The notes under the pieces were generated by a model. The model was not told the origin of the DNA and searched no databases. It saw only the letters and a program-made list of their open reading frames with translations. From Streptomyces rishiriensis (GTDB lineage: Bacteria > Actinomycetota > Actinomycetes > Streptomycetales > Streptomycetaceae): 64,000 bases of DNA. Of the stretch, positions 29,085 through 38,135 are shown one piece after another. Every line of letters begins with the position of its first letter. The stretch's first letter is position 1. Location of the stretch: the NCBI RefSeq assembly GCF_003112535.1, contig NZ_BEWA01000012.1, positions 124,001 through 188,000 of the forward strand, given 5' to 3'. The position numbers were made by a program, and so were the translations under genes.

Positions 29085-30029
29085 ATGTCCGAGTGGTCCG
29101 TCGCCGAGCCAGGGAAGCTGTCCTTCGACGAGCCCGTGCGCGAGCTGCACGTGCGCATCGTCGACGGCACCGTGAACGTGGTGGGCACCGAGGAGAGAAC
29201 GGCCCGCCTGGAGGTGTCCCGGATCGAGGGACCGCCCCTGGTGGTGAGCCATCGCGACGGGAACCTGACGGTGGCGTACGAGGACCTGCCGTGGAAGGGC
29301 TTCCTCAAGTGGCTCGACCGCAAGGGCTGGCGGCGCAGCGCCGTCGTCTCGCTCGCCGTGCCGGCCGGCACGCGTGTGGAGGTGGGCGTGGTGAGCGCCG
29401 GGGCCGTGGTCTCGGGCATCGACGGCCCCGCCGAGGTGAGGGGCGTCAACGGCGACACGACCCTGGTGGGGCTCGCGGGCCCGGTGCGCGCGGACACCGT
29501 CTCCGGGAGCGTGGACGCCCAGGCCCTCACCGGCGACCTGCGCTTCAACTCGGTCTCCGGCGACCTGACCGTGGTCGAGGCGGGCTCCTCGGTGAAGGCC
29601 GACTCCGTCAGCGGGTCGATGGTCGTCGACCTGGACCCGACCGGCCGGCCCGCGAGCATCGACCTGACGAGCGTCTCGGGCGAGATCGCCATCAGGTTGC
29701 CCCAGCCCGCGGACGCACAGGTGGAGGCGAACACCGCGAGCGGCTCGGTCTCCAACGCCTTCGAGGATCTGCGGGTCAGCGGCCAGTGGGGCGCCAAGCG
29801 CATCACCGGCCGGCTGGGCGCGGGCAACGGCAGGCTCAAGGCCACCACGGTCTCCGGCTCGATCGCCCTGCTGCGCAGGCCCGCGGCCGACGAGTCGTAC
29901 GTCGACGCGCCGGGCGAAGGGCGGTCCCGGCCGGGCTCCGGCTCGGGGGGCGCCGCCGCTTCCGGGCCGGCCGGCGAGACCGTCTCCGGCGACCAGGCCG
30001 ACAGCACGACCGACAAGAAGGTGCTCTGA
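29085..30029 (+). CDS. DUF4097-family beta-repeat protein
   Basis: A 314-residue protein made of repeating short beta strands with the pattern 'VSG(S/D)(V/L)...' ('DTVSGSVDAQALTGDLRFNSVSGDLTVVEAGSSVKADSVSGSMVV'), the hallmark of the DUF4097 beta-helix-like fold. It has no signal peptide or membrane segment. Residues 270-314 are a Gly/Ser-rich tail. The ATG at 29085 follows a GAGGAGG site. The PadR gene starts 1 nt after its stop, so both are co-transcribed, an arrangement frequent in actinobacteria. The biochemical role is unknown; envelope-stress functions have been proposed for neighbours of such genes. Confidence 0.85.
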   Translation: MSEWSVAEPGKLSFDEPVRELHVRIVDGTVNVVGTEERTARLEVSRIEGPPLVVSHRDGNLTVAYEDLPWKGFLKWLDRKGWRRSAVVSLAVPAGTRVEVGVVSAGAVVSGIDGPAEVRGVNGDTTLVGLAGPVRADTVSGSVDAQALTGDLRFNSVSGDLTVVEAGSSVKADSVSGSMVVDLDPTGRPASIDLTSVSGEIAIRLPQPADAQVEANTASGSVSNAFEDLRVSGQWGAKRITGRLGAGNGRLKATTVSGSIALLRRPAADESYVDAPGEGRSRPGSGSGGAAASGPAGETVSGDQADSTTDKKVL

Positions 30030-30030
30030 G

Positions 30031-31173
30031 ATGCCTCCCGTCTTCGCCCATGGCCGTCTGCGCCTCTACCTGCTGAAACTGCTGGACGAAGCGCCGCGCC
30101 ACGGCTACGAGGTGATCCGCCTCCTGGAGGAGCGCTTCCAGGGGCTGTACGCGCCGTCGGCCGGCACCGTGTACCCCCGGCTGGCCAAGCTGGAGGCCGA
30201 GGGGCTGGTCACCCACACCACCGAGGGCGGCCGCAAGGTGTACGCCATCACCGACGCGGGCCGGGCCGAGCTGGCCGACCGCGGCGGCGAACTGGCGGAC
30301 CTGGAACTGGAGATCCGTGAGTCGGTCGCCGAACTGGCCGCGGAGATCAGGGCCGATGTGCGCGGCGCGGCGGGCGATCTGCGGCGCGAGATGCGGGTGG
30401 CGGCCTCCCAGGCCCGCAAGGGCGACGGGGCCGCCGCCGCGGACGGGGGCGAGCACGGGGAGCCCGGCGAGTACGGCGAGTACGGGGACCGGGAGGCGTG
30501 GCGGGCCGCCAAGGAGGAGATGCGCCGCGTCAAGCAGGAGTGGAAGGAGCAGGCACGCCGGGCCAAGGACGAGAGCCGCCGAGCCCGCGAGGAGGCCCAG
30601 CGGGCGCGCCGCCAGGCCAAGGAGGCGCAGGACCGGGCGCGTTCCCAGGCCCAGGAAGAGGTCCAGCGCATAGCGCGCCGGGTGCAGGAACAGGTCCAGG
30701 ACCACTTCACGCGGGGCGACTGGCCGACGGGCGTCCGCGAGGGCCTGACGGAGCTCGCCAAGGAGTTCGGGGAGTTCGGCAAGGACTTCGGACGCGAGTA
30801 CGGCAGGGACTTCGGCTTCGGCCGCCCCGGCGCCCCGGGCCCGGCGTCCACGGAGCCCCCTTCGTCCGAGAAGCCGGCCGGAGCCACGGGAACCGCGAAG
30901 GCCGGAGCCGCGGAGACCGCGGCGGGCGCGCGTCCGGAGTACTCCCGCACCCCGGAGGACTTCCCCGCCGAGTACGAGCCGACCTGGGCTCACGAGGACT
31001 CCAGCGGCGACCCCGCCCGGGATCTGGACCGCCTCCTCGACCGCTTCCGGGACGACATCCGCGACGCGGCCCGCGACCACGGCGTCACCGGCGACCAGCT
31101 GCGCGAGGCGCGCCGTCATCTGTCGACGGCTGCGGCGCACATCGGCGTGGTGCTCCGCAACCCGAGCCCCTGA
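30031..31173 (+). CDS. PadR-family regulator with a long coiled-coil extension
   Basis: A 380-residue protein. Residues 1-85 are a PadR winged helix ('GRLRLYLLKLLDEAPRHGYEVIRLLEERFQGLYAPSAGTVYPRLAKLEAEGLV', 'GGRKVYAITDAGRAEL'). A very long Arg/Glu/Ala-rich coiled coil (about 90-235, 'RRAKDESRRAREEAQRARRQ') follows, then a disordered region and a final helical stretch. PadR proteins are usually half this length, so the C-terminal part is unusual and may contact the DUF4097 partner. It begins one base after the DUF4097 stop. The upstream dyad suggests autoregulation. Confidence 0.87.
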   Translation: MPPVFAHGRLRLYLLKLLDEAPRHGYEVIRLLEERFQGLYAPSAGTVYPRLAKLEAEGLVTHTTEGGRKVYAITDAGRAELADRGGELADLELEIRESVAELAAEIRADVRGAAGDLRREMRVAASQARKGDGAAAADGGEHGEPGEYGEYGDREAWRAAKEEMRRVKQEWKEQARRAKDESRRAREEAQRARRQAKEAQDRARSQAQEEVQRIARRVQEQVQDHFTRGDWPTGVREGLTELAKEFGEFGKDFGREYGRDFGFGRPGAPGPASTEPPSSEKPAGATGTAKAGAAETAAGARPEYSRTPEDFPAEYEPTWAHEDSSGDPARDLDRLLDRFRDDIRDAARDHGVTGDQLREARRHLSTAAAHIGVVLRNPSP

Positions 31174-31182
31174 CCGAAGGCC

Positions 31183-31758
31183 TCAACCGTCCTCTCCCCC
31201 GCCCTCGCCGCCGTACAGCACGCGGGCGAGGGCGGTGTACGTGACTCCGTGGTCGGCGAGGATCTCCGCGGGGGCGCCGCGGCGGGCGGTGAGGGCGAGC
31301 AGCAGGTGTTCGTCGCCGATGTGCCGTTCGCGGCGGGCGAGGGCGATGCGCAACGTCTCGGTGAGCAGGTCCCTCGCCCCCCGGCCGAGGGGCCGCCCGC
31401 CGAAGAGACGTGCACCGGCGCCCCCCTTGCCCTCGGTCGCCAGCGCGCCCTCCCCGTGCGCCTCCTCCACCCGCGAGACGATCTCGCGGACGTCGATGCC
31501 CAGTCCCGACAGGGCGTCCGCGTCGGCCCGGGAGAGACCGCCCCGGCGGCGCACCTCGCCCAGATCCCTGACGAGTCCCTCGCGTCCGCCCGGCGGCAGC
31601 CCGAGCGAGGTCAGCGCGTACGAGCCGCGGCCGCCCTCCCCGTCGAGGAGGGCGAGCAGCACATGCGTCTCCTCGACCCGCTGCGCCCCCGCCTGTTCGG
31701 CGTGCACCGCCGCCGACCGCACCACGGCACGCGCATCCTTCGTGAATCGCTCGAACAT
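31183..31758 (-). CDS. Stand-alone Clp N-domain protein (ClpC2-like)
   Basis: A 191-residue protein made of two Clp N-terminal repeats: 'MFERFTKDARAVVRSAAVHAEQAGAQRVEETHVLLALL' and 'GARDLLTETLRIALARRERHIGDEHLLLAL'. It has no AAA+ module, so it cannot unfold substrates itself. Mycobacterial ClpC2, a comparable N-domain protein, sequesters ClpC1-targeting antibiotics and controls its own expression. By analogy this may be a decoy, adaptor or sensor for ClpC. The ATG at 31758 has a GGGAGG site and overlaps the stop of the upstream HTH gene (TGATG), so the two are coupled. Confidence 0.85.
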   Translation of the reverse strand: MFERFTKDARAVVRSAAVHAEQAGAQRVEETHVLLALLDGEGGRGSYALTSLGLPPGGREGLVRDLGEVRRRGGLSRADADALSGLGIDVREIVSRVEEAHGEGALATEGKGGAGARLFGGRPLGRGARDLLTETLRIALARRERHIGDEHLLLALTARRGAPAEILADHGVTYTALARVLYGGEGGGEDG

Positions 31759-31967
31759 CACTGCCTCCCGTACTTCTTGTGCACGGCCTGCCTGCTGACC
31801 CCGAGTTCCGCGGCGATCTCCTGCCACGACCAGCCCTGGTTGCGCGCGCTGCGCACCTGCACCGCCTCCAGCTGCTCCAGCAGCCTGCGCAGTGCCGCGA
31901 CGGCGCGCAGCCCGATCCGTGGATCGCGGTCGCCTGCCCGCTCGGCGAGATCCGTTGCTTCGGTCAT
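31758..31967 (-). CDS. Small helix-turn-helix protein, probable autoregulator
   Basis: A 69-residue protein whose C-terminus is a clear helix-turn-helix ('GWSWQEIAAELGVSRQAVHKKYGRQ') behind an amphipathic helix ('ALRRLLEQLEAVQVRSARNQ') for dimerisation. The ATG at 31967 lies 6 nt after a -10 box, so the mRNA is probably leaderless; no Shine-Dalgarno sequence is present. It is coupled to the Clp-N gene by a TGATG overlap. Two matching palindromes in the promoter are its likely binding sites. Confidence 0.85.
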   Translation of the reverse strand: MTEATDLAERAGDRDPRIGLRAVAALRRLLEQLEAVQVRSARNQGWSWQEIAAELGVSRQAVHKKYGRQ

Positions 31968-31970
31968 GAC

Positions 31971-32013
31971 GTCAACCTACATTGACAGCGGGCGCCTGTC
32001 AATCAAAGTTGAC
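31971..32013 (-). promoter_or_regulatory. Leaderless promoter with duplicated palindromic operators
   Basis: On the minus strand, TTGACA (32002-31997), a 17-bp spacer and TAGGTT (31979-31974) form a near-consensus promoter, with +1 expected at the ATG of the HTH gene. Two copies of GTCAA-N6-TTGAC (31971-31986 and 31998-32013) flank the core with centres 27 bp apart, one over the -10 and one over the -35 box. This is a repression-type layout. Confidence 0.8.
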
Positions 32014-32028
32014 ACCAGGGGTGCGCAA

Positions 32029-32058
32029 AGGGCGGGCCCGGAACCCCGGACCCGCCCT
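32029..32058 (-). terminator. Hairpin terminator after the oxidoreductase gene
   Basis: A 13-bp stem with one mismatch and an AACC loop (arms start AGGGCGGG and end CCCGCCCT) lies 34 bp beyond the stop at 32092. Confidence 0.7.
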
Positions 32059-32091
32059 GCGACCGTGCACGCCGGACCACCGGCGGGCCGG

Positions 32092-33057
32092 TCAGCCGTT
32101 GGTGAGCACGATCTTGCCGAACTGCTCGCCCGACGCGAGCCGCTCGAAGCCCTCTCGGGCCCGGTCCAGCGGAAGCACCTCGTCGATGACGGGGCGGACG
32201 CCGGTGAGGGCGCAGAAGGCGAGCAGGTCCTCCAGCTCGTCCTTCGAGCCCATGGTGGAGCCGACGACCTTCAGCTCCAGGAAGAAGATCCGCGTCAGCT
32301 CGGCGCGCGAGGGCGCGTCGCCGCTGGTGGCGCCGGAGATGACGAGCGTGCCGCCGGGCCGCAGGGACTTCACCGAGTGCGACCAGGTGGCCGCGCCGAC
32401 GGTCTCGATGACGGCGTCCACCCGCTGCGGCAGCCGGGCGCCCGGCTCCACCGCCTCGACCGCGCCGAGCTCCAGGGCCCGCTTGCGCTTGGCCTCGTCC
32501 CTGCTGGTGGCGAAGACCCGCAGACCGGCGGCGTTGCCCAGCACGATGGCCGCCGTGGCGACGCCGCCGCCGGCCCCCTGGACGAGAACGGAGTCACCGG
32601 GGCGCACACCCGCGTTGGTGAAGAGCATCCGGTACGCCGTCAGCCAGGCCGTGGGCAGACAGGCGGCCTCCGCGAAGGAGAGCTCCTTGGGCTTGGGCAG
32701 GACGTTCCAGGTCGGCACGGCGACCCGCTCGGCGAAGGTGCCCTGATAGCGCTCGGTGAGGATGGAACGGGGCTCGTCGGGCCCGACGCCGTGCCCGGTC
32801 TGACCGATCACGGAGTGCAGGACGACCTCGTTGCCGTCCTCGTCGACACCGGCGGCGTCGCAGCCGAGGATCATCGGCAGCCGGCCCTCCGGGAGCCCGA
32901 CGCCCCGGAGCGACCAGAGATCGTGGTGGTTGAGGGAAGCGGCCCGGACGTCGACGACGCTCCAGCCGGGACGGGCCTCGGGGGCCGGGCGCTCCCCCAA
33001 CTCCAGGCCGGAAAGCGGCTGGTCGCGGTCGATTCGGGCGGCGTAGGCGGCGAACAT
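32092..33057 (-). CDS. Zinc-less MDR-type oxidoreductase (quinone oxidoreductase-like)
   Basis: A 321-residue medium-chain dehydrogenase/reductase. A GroES-like N-terminal domain ('ASLNHHDLWSLRGVG', 'MILGCDAAGVD') is followed by a Rossmann NADPH-binding domain with 'VLVQGAGGGVATAAI' and 'GGTLVISGAT'. It lacks the structural-zinc Cys cluster of true alcohol dehydrogenases, which points to a quinone or enone reductase. The ATG at 33057 is preceded by a modest GGGA site. It lies downstream of the malic enzyme on the same strand but beyond that gene's terminator, so it is probably transcribed separately. Confidence 0.9.
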   Translation of the reverse strand: MFAAYAARIDRDQPLSGLELGERPAPEARPGWSVVDVRAASLNHHDLWSLRGVGLPEGRLPMILGCDAAGVDEDGNEVVLHSVIGQTGHGVGPDEPRSILTERYQGTFAERVAVPTWNVLPKPKELSFAEAACLPTAWLTAYRMLFTNAGVRPGDSVLVQGAGGGVATAAIVLGNAAGLRVFATSRDEAKRKRALELGAVEAVEPGARLPQRVDAVIETVGAATWSHSVKSLRPGGTLVISGATSGDAPSRAELTRIFFLELKVVGSTMGSKDELEDLLAFCALTGVRPVIDEVLPLDRAREGFERLASGEQFGKIVLTNG

Positions 33058-33314
33058 GATCCCGACCCTAGGGTCCGGCGACGTCGAGCGAAACCGGACG
33101 GGACTGTGAGACACACCCTCTTGCGCTCCACGCTTGTGCCGTACGGCGCCCCGCCCCCGGTCCCCGGCCGAGCCCCGGCCGAGCCCCGGCCGGGACACTC
33201 CGGCCCGTCCGGCGACCGAGGACGCGGCCCGTTCAGGGGCGAAGCGGGGGTTCCGGGGGCGTCAGCACCCGACAAGCGCCCTCGTCATCACCCGAACGGG
33301 CCGGTGGACGGTCG

Positions 33315-33345
33315 AAAAATGGCCCCGCCCTCACGGACGGGACCA
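33315..33345 (-). terminator. Intrinsic terminator of the malic enzyme gene
   Basis: An 11-bp stem with two mismatches and a TCAC loop (33320-33345) is followed on the minus strand by a run of five T. This is the most classical rho-independent terminator in the window. Confidence 0.8.
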
Positions 33346-33358
33346 TTCGGGGCGCACG

Positions 33359-34588
<1,230 letters not shown>

Positions 34589-35217
34589 TGTGTTGTACCC
34601 CTTAGGTCTGCATGGTTTGAGGGTGGCCACTCCTGATTGAGAAGTGGGCGGGCATCGCACAGGGCCCTGAGGTGTTGCGTACGGGCGCCTGGCGTCGGGC
34701 GCGCCGCACACGCGCCCTGAGCCCCGGATGAGGGGTGTAAAAAACCTTCTTACCGGACGGAGACCACAGCCGACGAGTCCAATCGGTGCAAGGTCACATC
34801 CCTGGAGCTGTGGACCTTCGACAGAGATCACCGCGAGTGACGCGGCTCATGCGCGAGGACCCACCGGGCCCCGGAAAACCCTTGACAACCCTTGGCACCG
34901 CCTTGACGTGGGGCCGGGTCGACGACGGGAGAGAGGTCGGGTGATCACATCATGGGAGGAACCGAAGATCTTTCGGCCGGAACGGGAGATTCCCGCAGAT
35001 GGTCCGGCTCCGTCCGGTCGTGATGTACCGGACTGATGCGGTTCGGGGGTCGCCCGTTATCCGATTTTGACATGGCTGGCCCCCTGAATGGCGTCGTCCG
35101 AATGGCAAGATGCCGTAATCACACGAGGTCGCGACACCCGAAGGTCTGTGTTCTCGTCGACCCATCGGCATTTGTCGAGCCATCGGCATCTCCATCCATC
35201 CGCCGGAGGAACCCACC
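34589..35217. other. Divergent intergenic region between maeB and an ABC transporter
   Basis: A 629-bp gap with no supported gene. It must hold promoters for both directions. TTGACA occurs at 34882-34887 and at 35067-35072, but neither has a convincing -10 at standard spacing. A short 'CCATCGGCAT' direct repeat lies just before the transporter gene, near 35160-35190. Confidence 0.5.
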
Positions 35218-36180
35218 ATGACCGCACGCTCCACCCGACACACGACCGCCGCGCGCACCCGCCTGGCAGCGGTCGGATCTCTCGCGGTCGCGGGCGCCTT
35301 GCTCCTCTCCGCCTGCGGCGACCAGACCAACGGCGGCGGCAGCTCCTCCGAGTCGTCGAGCAGCTCAGACAAGGCCCCCCTCTTCTCGAAGCTCCCGGCC
35401 GACATCCAGAAGGCGGGCGTCATCAAGGTCGGCACCAACGCCGAGTACGCCCCGATGGAGTCCGTCGAGGGCGGCAAGATCGTGGGCGTCGACCCCGACA
35501 TCGCCGCCGCGCTCGGCAAGCAGCTCGGCGTCGAGTTCCAGTTCACCTCGGGCGGCTTCGACACCCTGATCACCGCGGTGAACACCGGCCGCTACAACGT
35601 CGCCATGTCGTCGATCACGGACACCAAGCAGCGCCAGGAAGGCCTGGACGACAAGGGCAAGAAGCTCGGCCAGGGCGTCGACTTCGTCGACTACTTCACC
35701 GCCGGCACCGCCGTCTACGTGCAGAAGGGCAACCCCAAGGGCATCAAGACCCTGGACGACCTCTGCGGCCAGACCGTCGCGGTGCAGCGGGGCACCACCT
35801 ACGAAGAGGCCCTGCAGACGCAGTCGAAGAAGTGCACCGGGGGCGGCAAGGGCGCCCTCAAGATCGAGTCGTTCGAGAACGACACCGAGGCCCAGACCCG
35901 CGTGAAGTCCGGCGGCGCCGTGGCCGGCGTCAACGACTACCCGGTCGCCGTGGACATGGCCCGCAAGGCGGGCGGCGGCAACACCTTCGAGGTGCTCGAC
36001 AAGCAGTACGAGGCCGCTCCGTTCGGCATCGTCGTCGACAAGAAGAACACCCAGCTGCGCGACGCCCTCAAGGACGCCGTCGACGCGATCATCAAGGACG
36101 GCTCGTACCAGAAGGTGCTGGAGAAGTGGGGCGCCCAGAGCGGCGCGATCAAGTCCGCCTCGGTCAACGGCGGCAAGTGA
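35218..36180 (+). CDS. Polar amino-acid ABC transporter substrate-binding lipoprotein
   Basis: A 320-residue extracytoplasmic solute-binding protein. The signal peptide ends in lipobox 'LLLSAC', after which comes a Gly/Ser linker. The family 3 fold follows: 'AGVIKVGTNAEYAPMESVEGGKIVGVDPDIAAALGKQLGV', 'GFDTLITAVNTGRYNVAMSSITDTKQRQEG', 'LCGQTVAVQRGTTYEEAL'. The ATG at 35218 has a GGAGGAA site. It is the first gene of a three-gene importer operon. The substrate is probably a polar or acidic amino acid, but the sequence does not say which. Confidence 0.92.
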   Translation: MTARSTRHTTAARTRLAAVGSLAVAGALLLSACGDQTNGGGSSSESSSSSDKAPLFSKLPADIQKAGVIKVGTNAEYAPMESVEGGKIVGVDPDIAAALGKQLGVEFQFTSGGFDTLITAVNTGRYNVAMSSITDTKQRQEGLDDKGKKLGQGVDFVDYFTAGTAVYVQKGNPKGIKTLDDLCGQTVAVQRGTTYEEALQTQSKKCTGGGKGALKIESFENDTEAQTRVKSGGAVAGVNDYPVAVDMARKAGGGNTFEVLDKQYEAAPFGIVVDKKNTQLRDALKDAVDAIIKDGSYQKVLEKWGAQSGAIKSASVNGGK

Positions 36181-36220
36181 TCCACCCCGCACCTCCTGAA
36201 GTCTTCGAAGGGCAGTCCCC

Positions 36221-37189
36221 ATGACTGACAAGTTCGACAAGTCCTCCGCGGGCGCACCACCCGAGGACACCCCGCCGGCCGCCGAGGCGCCGGCGTTCTC
36301 CGGCCCGCCGGAGGCCATCAAGGCCATCCCGGTGCGCCACTACGGCCGCTGGGTCAGCGCCGTCATCGTCCTCGCGCTCCTGGCGCTGCTGGTCAACGCC
36401 TTCGCGAACGGCGACATCCAGTGGAAGACCGTCGGCGACCAGCTGTTCGACTCCACGGTCATCGCGGGCGCCGGGCGCACGCTGCTGATCAGCGTGCTGT
36501 CCATGGTGCTGGGCGTGGTCCTGGGCGTCCTGCTGGCCGTGATGCGGCTGTCGAAGAACCCGGTGACCAGCACGGTCGCCTGGGTCTACATCTGGTTCTT
36601 CCGCGGCACGCCGGTGTACGTGCAGCTGCTGATGTGGTTCAACCTGGCGCTGATCTTCCCCGTCCTGAACCTCGGTCCGATCTACAAGGACGAGATGACG
36701 GACGTCATGACGCCGTTCATGTGCGCCCTGCTCGGACTCGGCCTGAACGAGGCCGCGTACATGGCCGAGATCTGCCGGGCCGGTCTGCTGGCCGTGGACG
36801 AGGGACAGACCGAGGCCGCGCACGCGCTCGGCATGAGCCACGCCAAGACGCTGCGCCGGATCGTCATCCCGCAGGCCATGCGGGTGATCGTGCCGCCGAC
36901 CGGCAACGAGTTCATCAACATGCTGAAGACCTCGTCGCTGGTGTACGTGGTGACGTACAACGAACTGCTCCGCTCGACCTCGGTGATCGGCTCCTCGTCG
37001 TTCGCCGTGATGGAACTGCTCTTCGTCGCCTCCATCTGGTACCTGGTCATGACCAGCGTCTTCAGCGTCTTCCAGTACTACCTGGAGCGCTACTACGCCC
37101 GCGGTTCGAGCCGCAGCCTCCCGCCCACCGTCTTCCAGAAGATCAAGGCGAACCTGCTCTCGATCGGCCGCGAAAGGAGTGCGGCATGA
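36221..37189 (+). CDS. Amino-acid ABC transporter permease (HisM/GlnP type)
   Basis: A 322-residue membrane protein. The cytoplasmic N-terminus is Pro-rich, and about six transmembrane segments follow, with the EAA loop 'GLLAVDEGQTEAAHALGMSHAKTLRRIVIPQAMRVIVPP' that contacts the ATPase. 'WVYIWFFRGTPVYVQLL' is the signature of polar amino-acid permeases. It lies 40 bp after the binding protein, and its stop overlaps the ATG of the ATPase. One permease presumably forms a homodimer. Confidence 0.93.
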   Translation: MTDKFDKSSAGAPPEDTPPAAEAPAFSGPPEAIKAIPVRHYGRWVSAVIVLALLALLVNAFANGDIQWKTVGDQLFDSTVIAGAGRTLLISVLSMVLGVVLGVLLAVMRLSKNPVTSTVAWVYIWFFRGTPVYVQLLMWFNLALIFPVLNLGPIYKDEMTDVMTPFMCALLGLGLNEAAYMAEICRAGLLAVDEGQTEAAHALGMSHAKTLRRIVIPQAMRVIVPPTGNEFINMLKTSSLVYVVTYNELLRSTSVIGSSSFAVMELLFVASIWYLVMTSVFSVFQYYLERYYARGSSRSLPPTVFQKIKANLLSIGRERSAA

Positions 37190-37947
37190 CCGCGATGGTG
37201 AAGGCCGAGGGCGTCCACAAGTCCTTCGGCGCGGTCGAGGTCCTCAAGGGCATCGACCTGGAGGTCAAGAACGGCGAGGTGTTCTGCCTCATCGGCCCGT
37301 CCGGCTCCGGCAAGTCGACGTTCCTCAGGTGCATCAACCACCTGGAGAAGATCAACGCCGGCCGGCTGTACGTCGACGGGGACCTGGTGGGCTACCGCCA
37401 GAAGGGCGACAAGCTGTACGAGCTCAAGGACAGCGAGGTCGCGCTCAAGCGCCGGGACATCGGCATGGTGTTCCAGCGGTTCAACCTGTTCCCGCACATG
37501 ACGGCGCTCGACAACATCGTCGAGGCGCCGGTCCAGGTCAAGGGCGTCAGCAAGGCCCAGGCGCGGGAGCGGGCGCGCGAGCTCCTGGACCGCGTCGGCC
37601 TCGCCGACAAGGCCGGCAGCTACCCCTCGCAGCTCTCCGGCGGCCAGCAGCAGCGCGTGGCCATCGCGCGGGCCCTGGCCATGGACCCGAAGCTGATGCT
37701 GTTCGACGAGCCCACCTCCGCCCTCGACCCGGAGCTGGTCGGCGACGTCCTCGACGTCATGCGCGACCTGGCCGAGTCCGGCATGACGATGGTCGTCGTC
37801 ACCCATGAGATGGGCTTCGCCCGTGAGGTCGGCGACAGCCTGGTCTTCATGGACGGGGGCGTGGTCGTCGAGTCCGGCAACCCGCGCGACGTGCTGACCA
37901 ACCCGCAGCACGAGCGGACGCAGGCGTTCCTGTCGAAGGTGCTCTAG
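37186..37947 (+). CDS. Amino-acid ABC transporter ATP-binding protein (GlnQ type)
   Basis: A 253-residue ATPase. Walker A is 'GPSGSGKST', the Q loop is in 'MVFQRFNLFPHMTALDNI', the signature is 'LSGGQQQRVAIARAL', Walker B is 'LMLFDEPTSALDPE', and the H loop is 'VVVTHEMGFA'. It drives the importer encoded by the two preceding genes. The ATG at 37186 overlaps the permease stop (ATGA) and has a strong AAAGGAG site. It is followed by a 66-bp perfect palindrome that ends the operon. Confidence 0.96.
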   Translation: MTAMVKAEGVHKSFGAVEVLKGIDLEVKNGEVFCLIGPSGSGKSTFLRCINHLEKINAGRLYVDGDLVGYRQKGDKLYELKDSEVALKRRDIGMVFQRFNLFPHMTALDNIVEAPVQVKGVSKAQARERARELLDRVGLADKAGSYPSQLSGGQQQRVAIARALAMDPKLMLFDEPTSALDPELVGDVLDVMRDLAESGMTMVVVTHEMGFAREVGDSLVFMDGGVVVESGNPRDVLTNPQHERTQAFLSKVL

Positions 37948-37960
37948 CGGCACCCGGCAG

Positions 37961-38026
37961 GTGCTACGCGTGTGGGGAGGGGCGGTACGGAGATCTCCGT
38001 ACCGCCCCTCCCCACACGCGTAGCAC
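37961..38026. terminator. 66-bp perfect palindrome, probable operon terminator
   Basis: Positions 37961-37993 and 37994-38026 are exact reverse complements, 33 bp per arm with no unpaired centre (AGATCT in the middle). It begins 14 bp after the ATPase stop. In RNA it would fold into a very long hairpin; in DNA it could form a cruciform. A terminator is the simplest role. Confidence 0.85.
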
Positions 38027-38135
38027 CACACCGTGCGGATCCGGGGCTTCGAGTCGTCGCGTAATACCCTGGAAGCACGAACGGCCGTTACTCCGCCCGC
38101 CTGCCGACCATAGAACGCCCCCGTAAGGACTACAA

